A model generated the notes under the pieces. That model did not search any database. It had not been told where the DNA came from and saw only the letters and a list, made by a program, of their open reading frames with translations. 64,000 bases of DNA from Planctomycetota bacterium (lineage in GTDB: Bacteria > Planctomycetota > SZUA-567 > H5-PLA8), in NCBI GenBank assembly GCA_026184295.1, contig JAHCJK010000004.1, positions 28,197 through 92,196 of the forward strand, given 5' to 3'. Positions 17,951 through 26,913 of this stretch are shown piece by piece. Position numbers and translations under genes: made by a program. Position 1 is the first letter of the stretch. The number at the start of each line of letters is the position of its first letter.

Positions 17951-18859
17951 TCAGAGCTTTTCCACCGTGCGGCGGTAGTCGCTGGGCGCGATCTTCACGT
18001 GACGCTTGAACTGCGCGGAGAAGTGGTACGGATCGCTGAAGCCGCAGGCGGCCGCGATCTCCTTGATCGGCAGCGCCTCGTTGCCCACCAGCAGCGCGCA
18101 GGCGCGTTCCATGCGCTTGCGCATCAGCAGCTTCATCGGCGGGAGCCCGAAGTAGCGCCGGAACTGATGCGCGAACTGCGAGGGCGAGAGGTGCGCGGCG
18201 CGGGCGAGGTGCGGGACGTCCAGGTCCGGCTGCGCCATGCGCCGGTCCATCTCGGCCAGCACCTGCCACAGCCACGGCGGGCCGACGCGGCGCGGATCGA
18301 ACTGCAGCTTGCGCTTCTGCATCGCGGCTTCCAGCAGCATCGCGAGCAGTTCCAGCAGTTCGGCTTTGCCGTGCAGCATCGACCAGGGATCGCCTTCGCG
18401 GACGGCGTGCGAATGCGCCGAGAGCCGCCGCCACAGCGCCTCGGCGGCGATCGGGTCGATCGCGCGGACTTTCACCGGCAGGTCGAGCGTCTGGAGCGGG
18501 TCGGGCCCGTCGCCCAGCGGCATGAAGTGCGCGAAGAAGAGCGCCACGCCGGCGTTGACCCCGCGGGCCTCGCGCTGCACGAACGGCTTGCCCGGCGGGA
18601 GCAGGACGAAGTGCTTCTCGTCCGCGCGGACGGCGCGGTCGTCGAAGACGTACTCCATCGCGCCCTTCTGGACGTAATGGATGTCGTAGTCGCGGAAGAT
18701 GCGCGGCTTGGTCTCGTGCCCCGGCGCATGCGTGGCCAGGCCGGCCTGCGAGGTGAGTTCGATGCGCGAGCGCACGAGCTGTTCGCACAGCCAGCGCGCG
18801 GGATACGGCGGACGCCCGCCGGCCGGGGGCCGAAGATCGTCCGGCGCGGCTTGCGCCAT
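17951..18859 (-). CDS. AraC-family transcriptional regulator
   Basis: 302 residues. The N-terminal half is a cupin-like sensor (DIHYVQKGAMEYVFDD, HFVLLPPGKPF). The C-terminal 100 residues hold the two helix-turn-helix motifs of AraC/XylS (LARAAHLSPSQFAHQFRRYF and IKEIAAACGFSDPYHFSAQF). The start at 18859 has GGGAGGGC upstream. It is embedded in the operon 20 bases after a permease gene and before the oxidoreductase, so it probably controls this same operon in response to the imported sugar. Confidence 0.92.
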   Translation of the reverse strand: MAQAAPDDLRPPAGGRPPYPARWLCEQLVRSRIELTSQAGLATHAPGHETKPRIFRDYDIHYVQKGAMEYVFDDRAVRADEKHFVLLPPGKPFVQREARGVNAGVALFFAHFMPLGDGPDPLQTLDLPVKVRAIDPIAAEALWRRLSAHSHAVREGDPWSMLHGKAELLELLAMLLEAAMQKRKLQFDPRRVGPPWLWQVLAEMDRRMAQPDLDVPHLARAAHLSPSQFAHQFRRYFGLPPMKLLMRKRMERACALLVGNEALPIKEIAAACGFSDPYHFSAQFKRHVKIAPSDYRRTVEKL

Positions 18860-18879
18860 GATCCTGCCCTCCCGCTCCG

Positions 18880-19779
18880 CTACTTGAGCGCCTTCGGGTC
18901 CAGCGCGTCGCGCAGGCTGTCGCCGAAGAGGTTGAAGGCCAGCACGGTGATCACGATGGCCGTGCCGGGAAAGACCGCCTGCCACCAGAACGTATCGACG
19001 TAGTTGCGCGCGTCGGCCAGCATCCCGCCCCAGCTCGGGAAAGGCGCCTGCACGCCCAGGCCGAGGAACGAGAGGCCGGCCTCGCCGAGGATGTTGCCGC
19101 CGATGGCCAGCGTCGCGACGACGATGATCGGCGAGACGCAGTTGGGCAGGACGTGGCGCAGGATGATGTGGCGGTCCTCCGCGCCCAGGGCCCGCGCGGC
19201 GTTCACGTAATCTTCGCCCTTGATCGTCAGCACCTGCGACCGCACCAGCCGCGCCATGCCGGTCCAGCCGACGATGCCGAGCGCGAAGATCAGCACCGCG
19301 ATGCGTTCGGCCATCGTCTGGTGCGGCCGGTCGTAGACGGCGGTGATCGCCATCGCCAGGAGCAGGCTCGGAAAGGCCGCGATCGTGTCGGTGAAGCGCA
19401 TCAGCACCGAATCGGCCCAGCCGCCGAAGTACCCGCTCAGCAGCCCGACCGCCACGCCGATCAGCATCGAGACGAGGGTGGCGCAGAGCCCTACTGCGAG
19501 CGAGACCTGCGCGCCGTACATCATGCGCGAGAGGATGTCGCGGCCCAGGTCGTCGGTGCCCAGCAGGTACGCGCCCGGCGCGAGGTTCTCTTCGCCGCGG
19601 TACTGGTCCTTGTAGCCGTGCGGCGCGAGCCACGGGGCGCAGAGCGCCATGGCGAGCGTGAGCAGGATCACCGCCAGCGCCGCGATCGTGCGCGGGTTGC
19701 GCAGGGCCTTGGCCCAGCGCGGCGCGGGGCGCGGCGCGAGCCGTTCGGCGGCGGTGAGGATCGCGGCGTCAGTCGCCAT
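18880..19779 (-). CDS. ABC transporter permease, DppC/OppC type
   Basis: 299 residues, the usual length. One N-terminal membrane segment (TIAALAVILLTLAMALCAPW) is followed by the family motif LGTDDLGRDILSRMMYGAQ, then about five further membrane segments, with the cytoplasmic EAA-type loop (DYVNAARALGAEDRHIILRH) that contacts the ATPase. The last segment ends FNLFGDSLRDALDP. Its start overlaps the end of the partner permease by 11 bases, indicating translational coupling. Role: half of the pore of a peptide/oligosaccharide importer. Confidence 0.93.
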   Translation of the reverse strand: MATDAAILTAAERLAPRPAPRWAKALRNPRTIAALAVILLTLAMALCAPWLAPHGYKDQYRGEENLAPGAYLLGTDDLGRDILSRMMYGAQVSLAVGLCATLVSMLIGVAVGLLSGYFGGWADSVLMRFTDTIAAFPSLLLAMAITAVYDRPHQTMAERIAVLIFALGIVGWTGMARLVRSQVLTIKGEDYVNAARALGAEDRHIILRHVLPNCVSPIIVVATLAIGGNILGEAGLSFLGLGVQAPFPSWGGMLADARNYVDTFWWQAVFPGTAIVITVLAFNLFGDSLRDALDPKALK

Positions 19780-20698
19780 AGCGGATCCGCGGGTCCAGGA
19801 AGGAGTACGAAAGGTCCACGAGCAGGTTCGCCACGACGAAGATGAGCGAGAGCACCACGCACGCGCCCATCACCACCGGCAGGTCGTGCGAGAAGATCGC
19901 GCGGCTGAGCTTCAAGCCGATGCCCGGCAGGCCGAAGACCGTCTCCGTCAGCACCGCGCCGGTGAGCAGGCTCGCGAAGTCGTTGCCGATGACGGTGATG
20001 ACCGGCACGAGCGCGTTGGTCAGCGCGTGATGCAGCACCGCCGACCACTCGCTCACGCCCTTGGCGCGCGCCAGCCGCACGAAATCCTTCGAGAGCGCCT
20101 CGATCATGCAGTTGCGCGTCAGCCGCGCGATCGAGGCCGTGCTGATCAGCCCCAGGCTTACGCAGGGCAGAATCAGGTACTTCACCTGGCCTTCCTCGTA
20201 GCCGCCGATGGGCAGCAGCTTCAGGCGCACGGAAAAGACCATGATCAGCAGAATGCCCAGAAAGAAGGCCGGGAACGAGACGCCCACCGACGCGAAGATG
20301 CTCGCGCCGTAGTCGATCAGCGAGTTCGGACGCCGCGCCGCCAGGATGCCCAGCGAGACTCCCAGCACGATGGCGATGAAGATCGCGCCCAGCGCCAGCT
20401 TGGCCGTCACCGCCAGCCCGCCCAGCAGCAGCTTGGTGACGGGTTCGCCGTTCTGGACGATCGAGACGCCCAGGTCGCCTTTGCTCAGCCGCTGCATATA
20501 GTTGAGAAATCGTTCGGGGCGCGACTTGTCGAAGCCGTAGTAGGCCTCGACCTTCCGGCGGATGTCCTCGCTGGTGCTCTGCCCCAGCAGCCCGCGGATG
20601 GGGCTACCGGCCAACTCGGAGAAGACGAAGGCGATCAGGGCGACGCCGACCAGCACCGGCAGCGTCTGGAGAATGCGGCGCAGAAGGTACGTATGCAT
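19769..20698 (-). CDS. ABC transporter permease, DppB/OppB type
   Basis: 309 residues, normal for the family. N-terminus YLLRRILQTLPVLVGVALI is the first membrane helix; GDLGVSIVQNGEPV is the periplasmic loop; the EAA-type motif is DFVRLARAKGVSEWSAVLHH, which contacts the ATPase; the C-terminal end reads YSFLDPRIRYGD. It lies 52 bases after the binding-protein gene and overlaps the second permease. No ATPase gene follows, which is unusual for this transporter type. Confidence 0.93.
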   Translation of the reverse strand: MHTYLLRRILQTLPVLVGVALIAFVFSELAGSPIRGLLGQSTSEDIRRKVEAYYGFDKSRPERFLNYMQRLSKGDLGVSIVQNGEPVTKLLLGGLAVTAKLALGAIFIAIVLGVSLGILAARRPNSLIDYGASIFASVGVSFPAFFLGILLIMVFSVRLKLLPIGGYEEGQVKYLILPCVSLGLISTASIARLTRNCMIEALSKDFVRLARAKGVSEWSAVLHHALTNALVPVITVIGNDFASLLTGAVLTETVFGLPGIGLKLSRAIFSHDLPVVMGACVVLSLIFVVANLLVDLSYSFLDPRIRYGD

Positions 20699-20750
20699 GC
20701 TACGGGTGCAAGGTAACCGTTTTCACCCAGAGACAACGGCAAAAAGCCCG

Positions 20751-22394
20751 CTATTCGATATCGACCAGGTGGAAGTCGATCTGCGGGAATTCCGTGCCCG
20801 TGTCGAAGGGCGTGATGTGCTCGCGGATGCCTTTGACCTCCTTGCGCAGCAGCACCACGTTGCGCACGTGGTACGTCGGCACCCAGGGCATCTCGTCGAG
20901 GATGATGCTCTCGGCTTCGTGGTACAGCGGCGCGCGGTCCGTCATCGCCGCCAGGCCGCGGGCCTTTTCGACCAGTTCGTCCACCTTGGGATTCGAGAAG
21001 CGCGTGTTGTTGCCGGCTTCGCCCCACTGCTTGGTGTGGAAGAGCACGAACAGGAAGTTGTCGGGATCGCCGTAGTCCGCGACCCAGCCGAGCACGTACA
21101 TCGGCTGCGGGTTGTCGTCCACCTGCGAGAGGAAGGCGTTCCAGTCGCGCGCCTGGAGTTCGACGGGGACGCCGATCTTTTCCATGTCCTGCTGCAGGGC
21201 CTGGACGATCATCTTGGTGTTCTCGTCGTTGCGGTGGAGCAGCGTGATCTTGGGCAGGCCCTTGCCTTCGGGATAGCCGGCCTCGGCGAGCAGCGCCTTG
21301 GCCTTTTCCAGGTCGTGCGGCCAGCCAGGGCGGCCTTCCTTGAACGCCGGCATGCCCGGCGGGAGGATGCCCTTTGCGGGCACGCCGCGGCCTTCCAGGA
21401 CTTTCGTGCAGAGGTACTCGCGGTCGATGGCGTACGAGATCGCCTGGCGCAGGAGCTTGTTGCTGCCGTAGGGCTGAAGTTCCTTGTGGTCGGCGTACTT
21501 CCCGTTGGGCATGCCGAAGCCGATGTAATTGGTGCGCCAGGTCGTGTATTCGAGCACATTTTCCGGGCCGGCCTTGGCGGTGGCTTCCTTCACCTTGCCG
21601 TTGGGGATGTCGGTCGCGTGCAGTTCGCCGTTCTCGTACTTGCGCAGGCGCGTGATCGGTTCCTTGACGATCAGGAAGGCCACGCCGTCCAGCTTCGGGC
21701 GGCCCTTGAAGTAGTCGTCGAAGCGCCGCAGCACGACGCGCTCGCTGTCTTTCCATTCGGAGAACTTGAACGGTCCCGTGCCCACCGGGTTGCGCGCGAA
21801 CGGCTTGCTCTTGTCATCGGCGCACTCTTTCGGCACGACGCTCAGGTTGACCGTGCAGAGGTGCTGGATGAACGGCGCGAAGGGCTTTTCGAGTTCGATC
21901 TCGAGCGTGTAGTCGTCCACGGCCTTGACGCCCAGCGGCGCGGTGGGGTCTTTGAAGAAGGCCTCGCTGCCTTTCACGAAGGGTTTGACCCAGTCGGCGC
22001 GCGTGCTGCCGGGGCCGAGCAACCGGCCGATGCTGTAGACGAAGTCGGAGGCCTTCACCTCGCGCCCGTTGTGGAACTTCACGCCCTTGCGCAGCCAGAA
22101 GGTGTAGCGCGTGCCGTCGGGGGAGATCTCGAACTTTTCGGCCAGGTCGCCGGTGGGAACGTAGGCGTCGCCGTCCTTCTTCAGCTTCACCAGCCCGTTA
22201 AAAACCTTGCGCGCGAGCCCGTCGCTGATGGTGTCGGTGATGGAGATCGGATCGAGGGTCTTCGGGTCGGTGTCGATGGCCAGGCGCAGGAACTTCCCGT
22301 CCAGCGAATCGGACGAGAACCCCGTGATCGCCAGATACAGGAAAAGCCCGGCCACGCCGAGCACGATCGCCGCCAGCACGCCAATGCGATTCAT
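20751..22394 (-). CDS. Membrane-anchored solute-binding protein, family 5 (peptide/nickel type)
   Basis: 547 residues. ATG at 22394 is preceded by GGAGG at seven bases; an upstream start at 22418 would add eight residues. An N-terminal hydrophobic segment (VLAAIVLGVAGLFLYLAI) without a lipobox probably acts as an uncleaved membrane anchor or signal. SBP_bac_5 motifs follow: DPKTLDPISITDT, YTFWLRKGVKFHNG, NPVGTGPFKFSEW, and LRQAISYAIDRE. Ligands of this family include oligopeptides and oligosaccharides. It leads the permease pair and is preceded by ridA at 51 bases. Confidence 0.92.
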   Translation of the reverse strand: MNRIGVLAAIVLGVAGLFLYLAITGFSSDSLDGKFLRLAIDTDPKTLDPISITDTISDGLARKVFNGLVKLKKDGDAYVPTGDLAEKFEISPDGTRYTFWLRKGVKFHNGREVKASDFVYSIGRLLGPGSTRADWVKPFVKGSEAFFKDPTAPLGVKAVDDYTLEIELEKPFAPFIQHLCTVNLSVVPKECADDKSKPFARNPVGTGPFKFSEWKDSERVVLRRFDDYFKGRPKLDGVAFLIVKEPITRLRKYENGELHATDIPNGKVKEATAKAGPENVLEYTTWRTNYIGFGMPNGKYADHKELQPYGSNKLLRQAISYAIDREYLCTKVLEGRGVPAKGILPPGMPAFKEGRPGWPHDLEKAKALLAEAGYPEGKGLPKITLLHRNDENTKMIVQALQQDMEKIGVPVELQARDWNAFLSQVDDNPQPMYVLGWVADYGDPDNFLFVLFHTKQWGEAGNNTRFSNPKVDELVEKARGLAAMTDRAPLYHEAESIILDEMPWVPTYHVRNVVLLRKEVKGIREHITPFDTGTEFPQIDFHLVDIE

Positions 22395-22445
22395 CGAGGA
22401 ACCTCCAAGCCAGGCCATGCCACCCCGGGCCGCGCCTGGCGCATG

Positions 22446-22835
22446 CTACCCGCGGCGAACGGCCACGACTTCGATCTCGACCCGCGCGCCCGCGGGCAGT
22501 TTGGCCACCTGCACGGTGGATCGCGCCGGTTTGTGCGCACCGAAAAATTCGCTGAAGACCCCGTTCATCCCCTGGAAGTCGTTCAGGTCGATCAGGAAGA
22601 CCGTGGCCTTGATCACGTCGGGAAAGCCGCAGCCCGCCGCCGCCAGCACCGCGCGGACGTTGCAGAGCACCTGCCGCGTGGCGGCCTCGATGCTCTCGCT
22701 GACCAGGTCCTTGGTGCCGGGCACGAGCGGAATCTGCCCCGAGCAGAAGACCAGGTTGCCGTAGGCCAGCGCCTGCTGGTACGGACCGATGGCTTCCGGG
22801 GCCTGCGGCGAACGGATGATCTCGAAATCGGCCAT
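22446..22835 (-). CDS. RidA-family enamine/imine deaminase
   Basis: 129 residues, full length for the YjgF/YER057c/UK114 fold. Visible signatures are GPYQQALAYGNLVFCSGQ and the C-terminal ARSTVQVAKLPAGARVEIE, whose Arg binds the substrate carboxylate in RidA. The protein hydrolyses reactive enamine or imine intermediates released by PLP enzymes; related members act in catabolic pathways. It is the first gene of the uptake operon, which may indicate processing of amino sugars or amino acids, though that is inference. Confidence 0.9.
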   Translation of the reverse strand: MADFEIIRSPQAPEAIGPYQQALAYGNLVFCSGQIPLVPGTKDLVSESIEAATRQVLCNVRAVLAAAGCGFPDVIKATVFLIDLNDFQGMNGVFSEFFGAHKPARSTVQVAKLPAGARVEIEVVAVRRG

Positions 22836-22993
22836 GAACAGGCTCCTCGTGGGCGCGGCGCGCGTGTGTGGGTTCGTAAGCGGGCGACGCGCATAACCTA
22901 CGTTGTCGCGGGAAGTACGTAAACGCCATTTCCGCAGATCACGCGCCGGCCGCGGCGGCCGCCGGCGGATGCTTGCTTTACGACTACGCGCGC

Positions 22994-24316
22994 TTAGCGC
23001 TTCTCGTACTTCGCCTCGGGCGAGGCCGACGGGGACATCGTGGAGAGGTCGTTCGTGATCTTGGGGTTGTCCTCGTTGGTGCGCGTGAGCACCAGCAGGT
23101 TGCCCTGGACGGAGACCTTGAAGCTGCGTTCGACCTCGCCGGCCTTCAGGTGCAGGACGCCGCGGTCCAGCGCCGCCGTGCCGCTCACCTTGGCTCCGTT
23201 GCTGTCGCTGTAATCGAACGTGCCGCCGGCCTTCAGGACCCAGGTCTCGGTCACCAGCGGGTTGGGGCGGAAGACGTAGGACCCGGCCATGGCCTCGAGC
23301 GACGCGGGCGCGTTGGCGGCGGGTTCGGGCGGCTTGGGCTTTTCGGCTTCGGGCACCTTGCCGACGGCTTCCGGCGGCTTGGGCGCGGGTTTCTCTTCCG
23401 GCTGGACGACCGGCAGCGGAGCCGGCGGGATGGGCTTGACCTCTGTGGTCACCGGGTCGGGCACGGGCGCGACGACGGGCGGCGGCGCGGCGTTTTCGCG
23501 CTTCCGGTAGGTCAGGCTCACGCGTTCCTGCGGCGGCATCTCGCCCAGCGGGTCGCCGGGCTTGAGGACATCGGTGTCGCGGCGCGTCATCAGCACGCCG
23601 CCGGGGGTCTCGGCCAGGTCGAAGTGCCTGCGGTGGAAGCCCGAATCGAGGGTGATCTCGCCGTTCAGGTAGACATACGTTCCGTTGGCCTTGCGCCCGT
23701 CCGGGCCCTGGTATTCGAAGGTGCCGCCTTCGGTCAGGCTGAGGCGGTGTTCGCGCTGCTGCGGGTCGGCGTAGGCGTAGCCGCCGGCGACCTTCGCGGC
23801 CGCGACGGGGCGCGCCTGGACCTGCGCGGCGATGACGGGGTTTTCAGGCAGCGGCGCGGGCGGCTGCGGCTGGCGTTCGGGTTCCTTGGGCGGCTCGGCA
23901 ACAACCTTGGGCGGCGTGGCGTCGCGCCCCATCTTCTGCCACGACTGCGCCGAATAGAACTTGGCTTTCTGGCTGCGGTCGCGCGGCGGCAACTCGCTTA
24001 AGATCCCGGCGCCGGCGCCGTCTTTTTCGGTGGGCGTAAAGGTGACGTCGGAACTCTGGAACTTGTACTGAAAGTGCCGCCCCGCGATGTAAATCTCCTT
24101 GTCGCTGGCGACGAACTGGCCGGTGGCCTTGCGGCCGTCCGGCGAGATGATCTCGAAGCTGCGGTCGGCGCGGAAGACCAGGTACCAGGTGACCGAGTCG
24201 CCTTCCAGGAAGAAGGTGTTGAAGAGGCGCGCCTTGTCTTTGTCCTCGGCGAACGCGCCGGCGCTGAGGCCAAGCAAAAGCGCGGCAAGCGCGCCCAGGC
24301 GGCAACCCCGAACCAT
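22994..24316 (-). CDS. Secreted protein with three related beta modules
   Basis: 440 residues with a signal peptide (LGALAALLLGLSAGAFA). ATG at 24316 has GGGAGG six bases upstream; a farther start at 24355 is not supported. Three modules at about residues 25-120, 175-270 and 340-425 share a pattern: a hydrophobic strand, then TFxYxxxxGxKxxGT, a strand ending in a Gly turn, and a terminal strand. Modules one and two also share a tail of the form LPPRDRSQKAKFYSAQ / MPPQERVSLTYRKR. They are joined by Pro-rich linkers. I do not know this family; an envelope or surface-binding role is possible. It precedes ridA on the same strand by 158 bases. Confidence 0.75.
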   Translation of the reverse strand: MVRGCRLGALAALLLGLSAGAFAEDKDKARLFNTFFLEGDSVTWYLVFRADRSFEIISPDGRKATGQFVASDKEIYIAGRHFQYKFQSSDVTFTPTEKDGAGAGILSELPPRDRSQKAKFYSAQSWQKMGRDATPPKVVAEPPKEPERQPQPPAPLPENPVIAAQVQARPVAAAKVAGGYAYADPQQREHRLSLTEGGTFEYQGPDGRKANGTYVYLNGEITLDSGFHRRHFDLAETPGGVLMTRRDTDVLKPGDPLGEMPPQERVSLTYRKRENAAPPPVVAPVPDPVTTEVKPIPPAPLPVVQPEEKPAPKPPEAVGKVPEAEKPKPPEPAANAPASLEAMAGSYVFRPNPLVTETWVLKAGGTFDYSDSNGAKVSGTAALDRGVLHLKAGEVERSFKVSVQGNLLVLTRTNEDNPKITNDLSTMSPSASPEAKYEKR

Positions 24317-24429
24317 GGCATCCTCCCTTCCTGCGTGGCAATGGTAATCTATCATCTAGGACGCAGGTGCACCAACCCGAATTCAAGCGTTCGCGGACGC
24401 GTAATTTCCGCACATTGCGCGCAAAGTTC

Positions 24430-24458
24430 TTGAGCTTAACCGCGTTTGGGGGTATCAA
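24430..24458 (+). promoter_or_regulatory. Possible sigma-70 promoter for the BON-domain gene
   Basis: TTGAGC (24430-24435) and TATCAA (24453-24458) are separated by 17 bases, each matching four of six consensus positions. The start codon is 40 bases downstream, after an excellent AAGGAGG site. The region lies between divergent genes, which fits, but promoters in this lineage are poorly known. Confidence 0.4.
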
Positions 24459-24497
24459 GGAGTTCTCGGAAGCACTCATGTTATAAGGAGGACCGCG

Positions 24498-25304
24498 ATG
24501 CCTTTCGTACGACGCTCGGCCCGGCTCTCCAACGGCCAGAAAGCCCCCGCCACCGAAGCCCCCGACCGCGAAATTCGCCAGAAGATTCTCGCGCATATCC
24601 CTTCCAGTTCCTCGAACGGGCACGGGCAGGCGCTCGGCGTCGAAGTGAAGGACGGCCTGGTCAAGATCGAAGGCACCGTGCGCACCTTCCACGAAAAAGA
24701 ACGCCTGCACCGCTTCGTGATGGGCCTGCGCGGCGTCCGCGCCCTGAAGGACCTGGTCCGCGTGGACCCGCTGGAATCGCTCGCCGACCGCCAGGTCGCG
24801 CTGCTCGTCCGCCAGGCGCTCGACGCGCGTTCGGAACTGCCGCCGGGCACCGTGAGCGTGCACTGCCGCTCCGGGGTCTGCTCGCTGGTGGGCCACGTGC
24901 GCACGGCCGAAGAGAGCATGATCGCGGAAAAGGTCGCGCGCCACACCCGCGGCGTGAAGGAATGCGTCAACGAACTGACCGTGGACCCGCTCGACGAGGT
25001 CAGCGACGAGGCCACCGCGAAGGCGGTCAAGAGCGCGCTCTCGTACTGCACCGACTTCGACATCGATTCGATCGCGGTCTCCTGCGCCGACGGCAAGGTG
25101 GTCCTGCGCGGAGTCGTGCCTTCGATCCTGGACCGCTCCCTGGCCGAAGAAGTGACGCGCATCCAGAACGGCGTCCGCGCCGTCGAAAACCACATCCAGG
25201 TCGCGACCCACGCGAAGCTCGATCCGATCACCGTCTGCGACAACAGCCGCCGCAACACCCGCCGCATCGCGCGGGCCTCGGTGCGCCGCAGCCAGCGCAG
25301 GTAA
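24498..25304 (+). CDS. Protein with three BON domains
   Basis: 268 residues. Three BON (OsmY/nodulation) modules are seen at about 22-90, 95-160 and 165-240, each with the form V-x-V-x-x-G-x-V-x-L/I-x-G-x-V (VEVKDGLVKIEGTVRTF, VSVHCRSGVCSLVGHVRT, IAVSCADGKVVLRGVV). BON domains are thought to bind phospholipid membranes. There is no signal peptide, so export is uncertain. The C-terminus is Arg-rich and basic. The gene has a consensus AAGGAGG site. It is followed by ribBA after 16 bases and is probably co-transcribed with it. Confidence 0.88.
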   Translation: MPFVRRSARLSNGQKAPATEAPDREIRQKILAHIPSSSSNGHGQALGVEVKDGLVKIEGTVRTFHEKERLHRFVMGLRGVRALKDLVRVDPLESLADRQVALLVRQALDARSELPPGTVSVHCRSGVCSLVGHVRTAEESMIAEKVARHTRGVKECVNELTVDPLDEVSDEATAKAVKSALSYCTDFDIDSIAVSCADGKVVLRGVVPSILDRSLAEEVTRIQNGVRAVENHIQVATHAKLDPITVCDNSRRNTRRIARASVRRSQRR

Positions 25305-25320
25305 GCGCGACGCGCCACGC

Positions 25321-26628
25321 ATGGCCACGACCAAGAAACGCGCCAAGTCCTCCCGTCCCGTTGCTTCGGAACTGCTGAAGGCCGCGGGCAGCGCCCTGCC
25401 CGACCCGGCCAACACGCCCTTCTCCACGATCCCCGAAGCGATCGAGGAACTGCAGGCCGGGCGCATGATCATTCTCGTGGACGACAAGGACCGCGAGAAC
25501 GAAGGCGACCTGGTCTTCGCCGCCGAAAAAGTCACCAAGGAAGCGATCGCCTTCATGGCCGTCAAGGGCCGCGGGCTCGTCTGCCTGGCCATGACCGAAG
25601 GCGACTGCGACCGCCTTCAGCTCCCGCTCCAGTCCCAGGCGAACTCTTCCAAGTTCGGCACGGCCTTTACCGTCTCCATCGAAGCGCGCGATGGCGTCAC
25701 CACCGGCATCAGCGCCGCCGACCGCGCCCACACCATCCGCACCGCCATCGACCCGAAGAGCCGCCCCGAGGACCTCGCGCGGCCGGGGCACGTCTTTCCC
25801 CTGCGCGCGCGCGCCGGCGGCGTGCTCGTGCGCGCCGGGCAGACCGAAGGCAGCGTGGACCTGTGCCGCCTGGCCGGCCTGCGCCCGAGCGCCGTGATCT
25901 GCGAGATCATGAACGACGACGGCACGATGTCGCGCCTCAGCCAGCTCGAACTCTTCGCCGCCGAACACAAGCTCAAGATCGTCAGCGTCGCCGACCTGAT
26001 CGAATACCGCCGCGACCACGAAAAGCTCGTCGAGCACGTCGTGGACGTCGCGATGCCGACCAAGTTCGGCGAGTTCCGCCTGCACGTCTACCAGTCGAAG
26101 GTCGGCGACGAGCACCACCTTGCGCTGGTCAAAGGCGACATCCATCCCGGCAAGACGCAGCGCGACGCGGTGCTCGTGCGCGTGCACAGCGAATGCCTGA
26201 CGGGCGACGCCTTCGCCAGCCTGCGCTGCGACTGCGGCGCGCAGTTGCACGCCGCGATGGCGCAGATCGCCGAGGCCGGCCGCGGCGTGGTGCTGTACAT
26301 GCGCCAGGAAGGCCGCGGCATCGGGCTGGTGAACAAACTCAAGGCGTACAAGCTGCAGGAGGAAGGCAAGGACACCGTCGAGGCCAACCAGGCGCTGGGC
26401 TTCAAGCCCGACCTGCGCAAGTACGGCATCGGCGCGCAGATCCTCTTCGACCTCGGCCTGCGCAAGCTGAAACTGCTCACCAACAACCCGCGCAAGATCG
26501 TAGGCCTGAGTTCCTTCGGCCTTGAGGTCGTGGACCGCGTGCCGCTGCAATCGAAGGCCGTGAAGCAGAACAAGAATTATCTGAAGGCGAAGAAGGAAAA
26601 GCTGGGGCACTTCCTGCACGACATCTAG
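25321..26628 (+). CDS. ribBA: Bifunctional 3,4-dihydroxy-2-butanone-4-phosphate synthase / GTP cyclohydrolase II
   Basis: 435 residues with an extra N-terminal basic tail of about 30. The RibB half (about 35-235) has [12 protein letters not shown] and TGISAADR; the RibA half (about 240-435) has the zinc motif [15 protein letters not shown] and the catalytic RQEGRGIGL. Together they supply both precursors for riboflavin: dihydroxybutanone phosphate from ribulose-5-phosphate and diaminopyrimidine from GTP. No other riboflavin genes lie nearby and no FMN riboswitch leader is present in the short gap upstream. Confidence 0.97.
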   Translation: MATTKKRAKSSRPVASELLKAAGSALPDPANTPFSTIPEAIEELQAGRMIILVDDKDRENEGDLVFAAEKVTKEAIAFMAVKGRGLVCLAMTEGDCDRLQLPLQSQANSSKFGTAFTVSIEARDGVTTGISAADRAHTIRTAIDPKSRPEDLARPGHVFPLRARAGGVLVRAGQTEGSVDLCRLAGLRPSAVICEIMNDDGTMSRLSQLELFAAEHKLKIVSVADLIEYRRDHEKLVEHVVDVAMPTKFGEFRLHVYQSKVGDEHHLALVKGDIHPGKTQRDAVLVRVHSECLTGDAFASLRCDCGAQLHAAMAQIAEAGRGVVLYMRQEGRGIGLVNKLKAYKLQEEGKDTVEANQALGFKPDLRKYGIGAQILFDLGLRKLKLLTNNPRKIVGLSSFGLEVVDRVPLQSKAVKQNKNYLKAKKEKLGHFLHDI

Positions 26629-26640
26629 GCGCGGCGCGTA

Positions 26641-26908
26641 TTCACCACAGAGATCGCAGAGCACGCAGAGAACTGCCTACAACATTTTGGATTTTCGATT
26701 GGGGATTTTCAATTTTAGATTCACGCTGCGCGCTATCTTTTCCTACCGCACCACAATGCCCAACCACTTCAATGCCCAACCACTTCGTTCCACTCTCCGC
26801 GCCTCCGCTGCGAATTGCCCTCATAATCGGAAATCCGAAATCGAAATCGAAAATCAAAAATGCCGTTCGTAGTTCTCCGTGTCCTCTGTGCTCTCTGTGG
26901 TGAATAAT
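26641..26908. repeat. Nested inverted arrays of 9-base and 7-base units
   Basis: This whole intergenic stretch is symmetrical. The outer arms (26641-26672 and 26873-26908) are 9-base units such as ACCACAGAG and CTCTGTGGT, with TTCACCACAGAG at 26641-26652 exactly complementary to 26893-26904. The inner arms (26684-26725 and 26825-26864) are AT-rich 7-base units ATTTTGG, ATTTTCG, ATTTTCA against complementary GAAATCC, AAATCGA forms. No gene-like signal is present. It lies between convergent ribBA and the acyltransferase-like gene. Confidence 0.85.
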
Positions 26909-26913
26909 GGCAG

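Noticed and set aside
26687..26872. A 61-codon open frame in the nested repeat
   Set aside because: It consists of translated heptamers and cannot be a genuine gene.
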